Below are positions 13,934 to 17,069 of a stretch of 17,069 nt of DNA, in pieces (positions within the stretch are counted from its first letter, which is position 1; each line of letters begins with the position of its first letter). Position numbers and translations under genes: made by a program. Under the pieces are notes generated by a model that did not search any database, had not been told where the DNA came from, and was given only the letters and a program-made list of their open reading frames with translations. Source of the stretch: an uncultured Oscillospiraceae bacterium (GTDB lineage: Bacteria > Bacillota_A > Clostridia > Oscillospirales > Oscillospiraceae); assembly GCA_900757695.1 (NCBI GenBank), contig CAAEOU010000206.1, positions 1 to 17,069 of the forward strand, read 5' to 3'.

Positions 13934-16867
13934 ATGTCTGATCTATTACAGGCTTTCCAGCATCCCGGCCATGACGCAAAGGGCATGTTCCGATGCTGGT
14001 TTCCGGATGCCGGAGCCGACCTTGACCGGGTGGCGCATCAGGTAAAAAGCGTCCACGATGCCGGATTCGGCGGCATGGAGATCGCAATGGTTCCCCAGTA
14101 CGTTGATTTCGATCCACGCCAGTACGGCTGGGCCACCCCGCGCTGGAAGGAAATTCTGCGGACGATCCTGAAAACCGCAGATTCCTTTTCGGAGCCCTTC
14201 CGCATCGACCTGACCATTACGGCCCACTGGCCCCCCGCCCTGAACACCATTGACCCCAACCATCCCGCCGCCCAGAAGGAGCTCAGCTATACCATCACCA
14301 AGATCACGGAGGCCGGGACAATGGAGCTTCCCATGCCAAAAACACGCACCTGCGATGATGATGCCGGTGATGCGGCCCATTTCATCTTTACCGACACCTT
14401 TCTCGCTGCCGTTGCGGGCACCATTGCAGGGCGCAGGGGCGACAAGTATATTCTCTCCGATCTGAGAGATGTGTCCGGCCATGTCCACACGCTGGATAAG
14501 ACCACCCCCGCCGGCATTGCACCGGACGAGACCCGTTACGGCGCCAAGGCCAAGCTGGCCGATACCCAGCACTACTACGCCATTGATCTGGACGCTGCGG
14601 CCATCCCCCCCACTGCCGGAAGTACATGGGAAATCGGCGATACACTGCTGTTCGCATACTATACCCGGGGCACCGGTCAGACCCTCTCCGGCCGCAGCAT
14701 GGAGATGTTTCACCTTCAGCTGCCCATGGCGGACAAGATGTACGCCACCGACTACTACTGTCGGGAGGGCACCGACGCCATCATTGACGTATGGGAGGCC
14801 AACATTCTCGATGATGCCGAGATCCGGAAGCTGATGACCAAAAATGGCGGTGCCATCTTTGAAGACTCCATCGAGCTGTTCTGCACCACCATTCCATGGA
14901 CCAACCGGTTCCTGCCGGAATTTTCGCAGCTTCGGGGCTATGACATCACCCCCTATTTGCCCATTCTCCAAAGCCTCAAGGGCAGTCCCCAGCGTTTTCT
15001 CACCGGCAAGGGCATCGAGAAAAAGCTGGTAGACGACTATTACACCACCCTCAACGAGCTATATCTCCGGGATCATGTGCAGCGGCTTCAGGACTGGACG
15101 CACACCTTCGGCTGCCAATATCGTGCCCAGTCCTACGGCGGTGACGTAAACACCTCCGCCGCCTCCTGTGTGCTGGACATTGCCGAGGGGGAAAGCCTTG
15201 GCTTCGGTGAAATGCGGGAATACTTCCGCAACATCTCCGGCGGCGTCCACATGACGGGGCACAAGTTCGTCTCTGACGAGGTGCTGGCCGACCTGATGTG
15301 CGGCTACCAGCTGGACTGGAAGCAGGCGATTGGCGCCCTCAACAGCAACTGGGCCGCCGGCGTGAACCGTATGGTCATCCACGGCATGTCCTACGAGCGG
15401 GAAGTTTCCGGCACCTACAGCCAATGGCCCGGCTGGCATGCCTTCCAGAACGCCTTTGCCGACCCATGGGGTGAGCGGCAGACCTATTGGCAGGACATCC
15501 ATCCGCTCTCGGATTTCATCGCCCGGACGCAGGGAATCCTACAGGGCGGCACCGCAAAAATAGATCTGGCGATCTTCAAGGGGCCGCGTGCCTACGGCTG
15601 GGGCTACACCCGCCTTATGGACGACGGCTACAGCTATGATATCATTTCCAATCCGCACCTGAAGCTGGATACCGCAGTGGTGCGGGACAGCATTCTCTGC
15701 CCTGACGGCCCCGGCTATCGGGCACTGCTGGTGGTGGATCAGGAGATGCTCCCCCGGGACTCCGCCCAGATTCTCCGCCGTATGGCAGAAAACGGCCTGC
15801 CGCTCCTCTTCGTGGGAAAGCTTCCCCATATGGCAAACGGTGCAAATGCCGATGACGCCGCCATAGAGGCACTGCTGAAGGACATGCTGGCACTGCCCGC
15901 CGTCCACCATGTACCGGATCTGGATGCAGCTGTTTCTGCCCTTCGGGACATGGGCATTTCTCCCCTGTGCAGCTATCATCAGGAAAAACTGGAGCCGATC
16001 TGCCGGGAATTCGGAACGGAGCGCTGCTACTTCATCTACAACGGCGGAAGCGCCGCTTCTGTCTCCATGACCCTTCAGGGTACCGGTGTTCCGGTACAGC
16101 TAGACCCCTATACCGGTGCAGTGATTCCCATGGCCTTTGCTTCAGATGCCTCCGGCGTCACGGTCACGGCAGAGTTCGGCTCCCGGGACGCTGTTCTGAT
16201 CGCACTGCTTTCCCAGGCCGCCCCGGTAAAAGCAAAGCGCTTTTTCGACACCATTCCCCTGACCGACTTTGACACCTGCATCGAGTCCTGGGGCCCGGAT
16301 CCCGATGCTGCCATCCCCACCGTATCGAAGAAAACCACAGTTTCCTTCGGCGTTCAGCCCTGCGGCCCATGGGATAACCTTCCGGCTGCACCTGAAGTGC
16401 TGAGCACGTTGGGCGTGGACGCCATGTGTCATGTCTCGGGCCGAGGCACCTATCGTACGGATTTCACCCTGCCCGACTGTACCGGCGCCGTCTTAAAGCT
16501 TGAGACCGGTCAGTGCATGGTAACATACGGTCTGATCAACGGGCAGCCCATGCCGCCGGTCAATCAGCGCACCGGTCTGGTGGATCTGGGCGATCTGGTA
16601 CGTCCCGGCAAAAACATCATAGAGCTGACCATATCCACGACCCTGATCAACCGGCTGCGCATCTCTCACCCGCTGTTTGACGGTGAAGGCGGCATGCCTG
16701 CGCCCCCTGCCCCGGATCATGCAGAGGATGGCGCAGCTCCCATGATGGGCAACCCGGAGGATAACGACTATGAGCTTCCCTCCGCTCCCATGGATATGCC
16801 CGCCCCCCACAGCGGCCCCACCCGGTACGGCCTGCTCCACGTGGAGCTTCGCCCCTACACAGCTTGA
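13934..16867 (+). CDS. GH106-type alpha-L-rhamnosidase, cytoplasmic
   Basis: A 977-residue glycoside hydrolase expected to cut terminal alpha-L-rhamnose from glycans or glycosides. The N-terminal RCWFPDAGA...HDAGFGGMEI stretch, FEDSIELFCTTIPWTNRF (Glu310, Glu314), LRGYDITPYLP, YRAQSYGGD and DIAEGES (Asp415, Glu418, Glu420) resemble GH106 core motifs. The C-terminal part is beta-rich, likely a jelly-roll carbohydrate-binding module. No signal peptide or anchor is present, so it acts on imported substrate. A Pro/Met/acidic segment (about residues 915-960) interrupts the last beta domain. AAAAAGGAGGATATCACC gives an ideal start. The rhaBAD context supports the rhamnose specificity; another deoxy-sugar glycosidase remains possible. 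Confidence 0.82.
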   Translation: MSDLLQAFQHPGHDAKGMFRCWFPDAGADLDRVAHQVKSVHDAGFGGMEIAMVPQYVDFDPRQYGWATPRWKEILRTILKTADSFSEPFRIDLTITAHWPPALNTIDPNHPAAQKELSYTITKITEAGTMELPMPKTRTCDDDAGDAAHFIFTDTFLAAVAGTIAGRRGDKYILSDLRDVSGHVHTLDKTTPAGIAPDETRYGAKAKLADTQHYYAIDLDAAAIPPTAGSTWEIGDTLLFAYYTRGTGQTLSGRSMEMFHLQLPMADKMYATDYYCREGTDAIIDVWEANILDDAEIRKLMTKNGGAIFEDSIELFCTTIPWTNRFLPEFSQLRGYDITPYLPILQSLKGSPQRFLTGKGIEKKLVDDYYTTLNELYLRDHVQRLQDWTHTFGCQYRAQSYGGDVNTSAASCVLDIAEGESLGFGEMREYFRNISGGVHMTGHKFVSDEVLADLMCGYQLDWKQAIGALNSNWAAGVNRMVIHGMSYEREVSGTYSQWPGWHAFQNAFADPWGERQTYWQDIHPLSDFIARTQGILQGGTAKIDLAIFKGPRAYGWGYTRLMDDGYSYDIISNPHLKLDTAVVRDSILCPDGPGYRALLVVDQEMLPRDSAQILRRMAENGLPLLFVGKLPHMANGANADDAAIEALLKDMLALPAVHHVPDLDAAVSALRDMGISPLCSYHQEKLEPICREFGTERCYFIYNGGSAASVSMTLQGTGVPVQLDPYTGAVIPMAFASDASGVTVTAEFGSRDAVLIALLSQAAPVKAKRFFDTIPLTDFDTCIESWGPDPDAAIPTVSKKTTVSFGVQPCGPWDNLPAAPEVLSTLGVDAMCHVSGRGTYRTDFTLPDCTGAVLKLETGQCMVTYGLINGQPMPPVNQRTGLVDLGDLVRPGKNIIELTISTTLINRLRISHPLFDGEGGMPAPPAPDHAEDGAAPMMGNPEDNDYELPSAPMDMPAPHSGPTRYGLLHVELRPYTA

Positions 16868-16880
16868 TCCGCTTCCATGC

Positions 16881-16915
16881 AAAAAAATCCCACAGGCGTT
16901 TGCCTGTGGGATTTT
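16881..16915. terminator. Bidirectional terminator between the rhamnosidase gene and rny
   Basis: A perfect 14-bp stem, AAAATCCCACAGGC (16884-16897) and complement (16902-16915), loop GTTT. On the minus strand a run of seven T follows, ideal for rny; on the plus strand TTTT closes the stem for the rhamnosidase gene. GTGGGATTTT recurs as a direct repeat at 16935-16944. Confidence 0.9.
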
Positions 16916-16948
16916 GAGACTGTCGAAAAACCTAGTGGGATTTTCGCA

Positions 16949-17069
16949 TTACTTTGCGTATTCTACCGCCTTGGTCTCCCGGATCAGGTTTACCTTGATC
17001 TGGCCGGGATACTCCAGCTCGTTTTCGATCTTCTTGGCAATATCTCTGGCCAAAATGATCATATTGTCC
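16949..17069 (-). CDS. rny: Ribonuclease Y, C-terminal end (cut by window edge)
   Basis: The last 39 codons plus stop of a minus-strand gene. The product ends [18 protein letters not shown], then [15 protein letters not shown], the highly conserved C-terminus of RNase Y, a membrane-anchored endoribonuclease that starts mRNA decay in Firmicutes. The KH and HD domains lie outside the window. In most Firmicutes the next gene is ymdB; here the rhamnose module comes first. Confidence 0.93.
   Translation of the reverse strand, partial: DNMIILARDIAKKIENELEYPGQIKVNLIRETKAVEYAK

Noticed and set aside
13946..14971. 341-codon minus-strand frame
   Set aside because: It is antisense to the rhamnosidase N-terminal half; Gly/Val-rich with no start signal.
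16906..16944. Direct repeat GTGGGATTTT at 16906-16915 and 16935-16944 as an attachment site
   Set aside because: Only 10 bp, one copy is part of the terminator stem, and I find no matching copy at the left edge of the island.

Overview
The window looks like chromosomal DNA from a gut-type Clostridia bacterium, possibly Oscillospirales. This is an inference from moderately high GC, strong AGGAGG-type ribosome binding sites, a RibU energy-coupling-factor transporter behind an FMN riboswitch, a DUF4830-like protein, and Firmicutes-type greA, ymdB and rny genes. I see no phage, insertion sequence, CRISPR array, rRNA or tRNA. Most of the window is densely packed core genome. The 9.35-16.9 kb stretch is a carbohydrate-use island.

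Layout. (1) 1-3116, minus strand: a promoter at 3088-3116 appears to drive a CdaR/PucR-type regulator, a 36-residue membrane protein, an S41 (Ctp-type) protease and perhaps greA, which is cut by the window edge. (2) 3195-4474, minus strand: an orphan MalK/UgpC/MsmK-type sugar ABC ATPase with its own terminator and promoter; a 26-bp palindrome covers the -35 box. (3) 4520-5755: an RsuA-type 16S rRNA pseudouridine synthase, divergent from a DUF4830-like membrane-anchored protein. (4) 5793-6808, plus strand: a consensus promoter, an FMN riboswitch with an attenuator hairpin, then ribU. (5) 6807-9168, minus strand: ymdB-rmuC with a good promoter.

(6) 9353-16915 is an L-rhamnose module. rhaB-rhaA-rhaD (minus strand, overlapping or nearly touching) convert L-rhamnulose, L-rhamnose and rhamnulose-1-phosphate down to DHAP and lactaldehyde. 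A divergent AraC-family regulator follows, and then a GH106-type alpha-L-rhamnosidase without a signal peptide. The rhamnosidase should release rhamnose inside the cell, and rhaA-rhaB-rhaD consume it. No sugar permease, mutarotase or lactaldehyde reductase is present.

(7) 16949-17069, minus strand: the C-terminus of RNase Y (rny). rny and ymdB are normally adjacent in Firmicutes, so the rhamnose module seems to have been inserted between them.

The strongest new observation is regulatory. An exact 15-bp element lies in the rhaB/araC intergenic region and again, inverted, inside the last codons of the AraC-type regulator. Read toward each target, rhaB or the rhamnosidase, both copies have the same orientation, the same 21-bp direct-repeat half-site structure, and the same distance to the -35 box. 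This defines a probable operator for the regulator and predicts a local rhamnose regulon.
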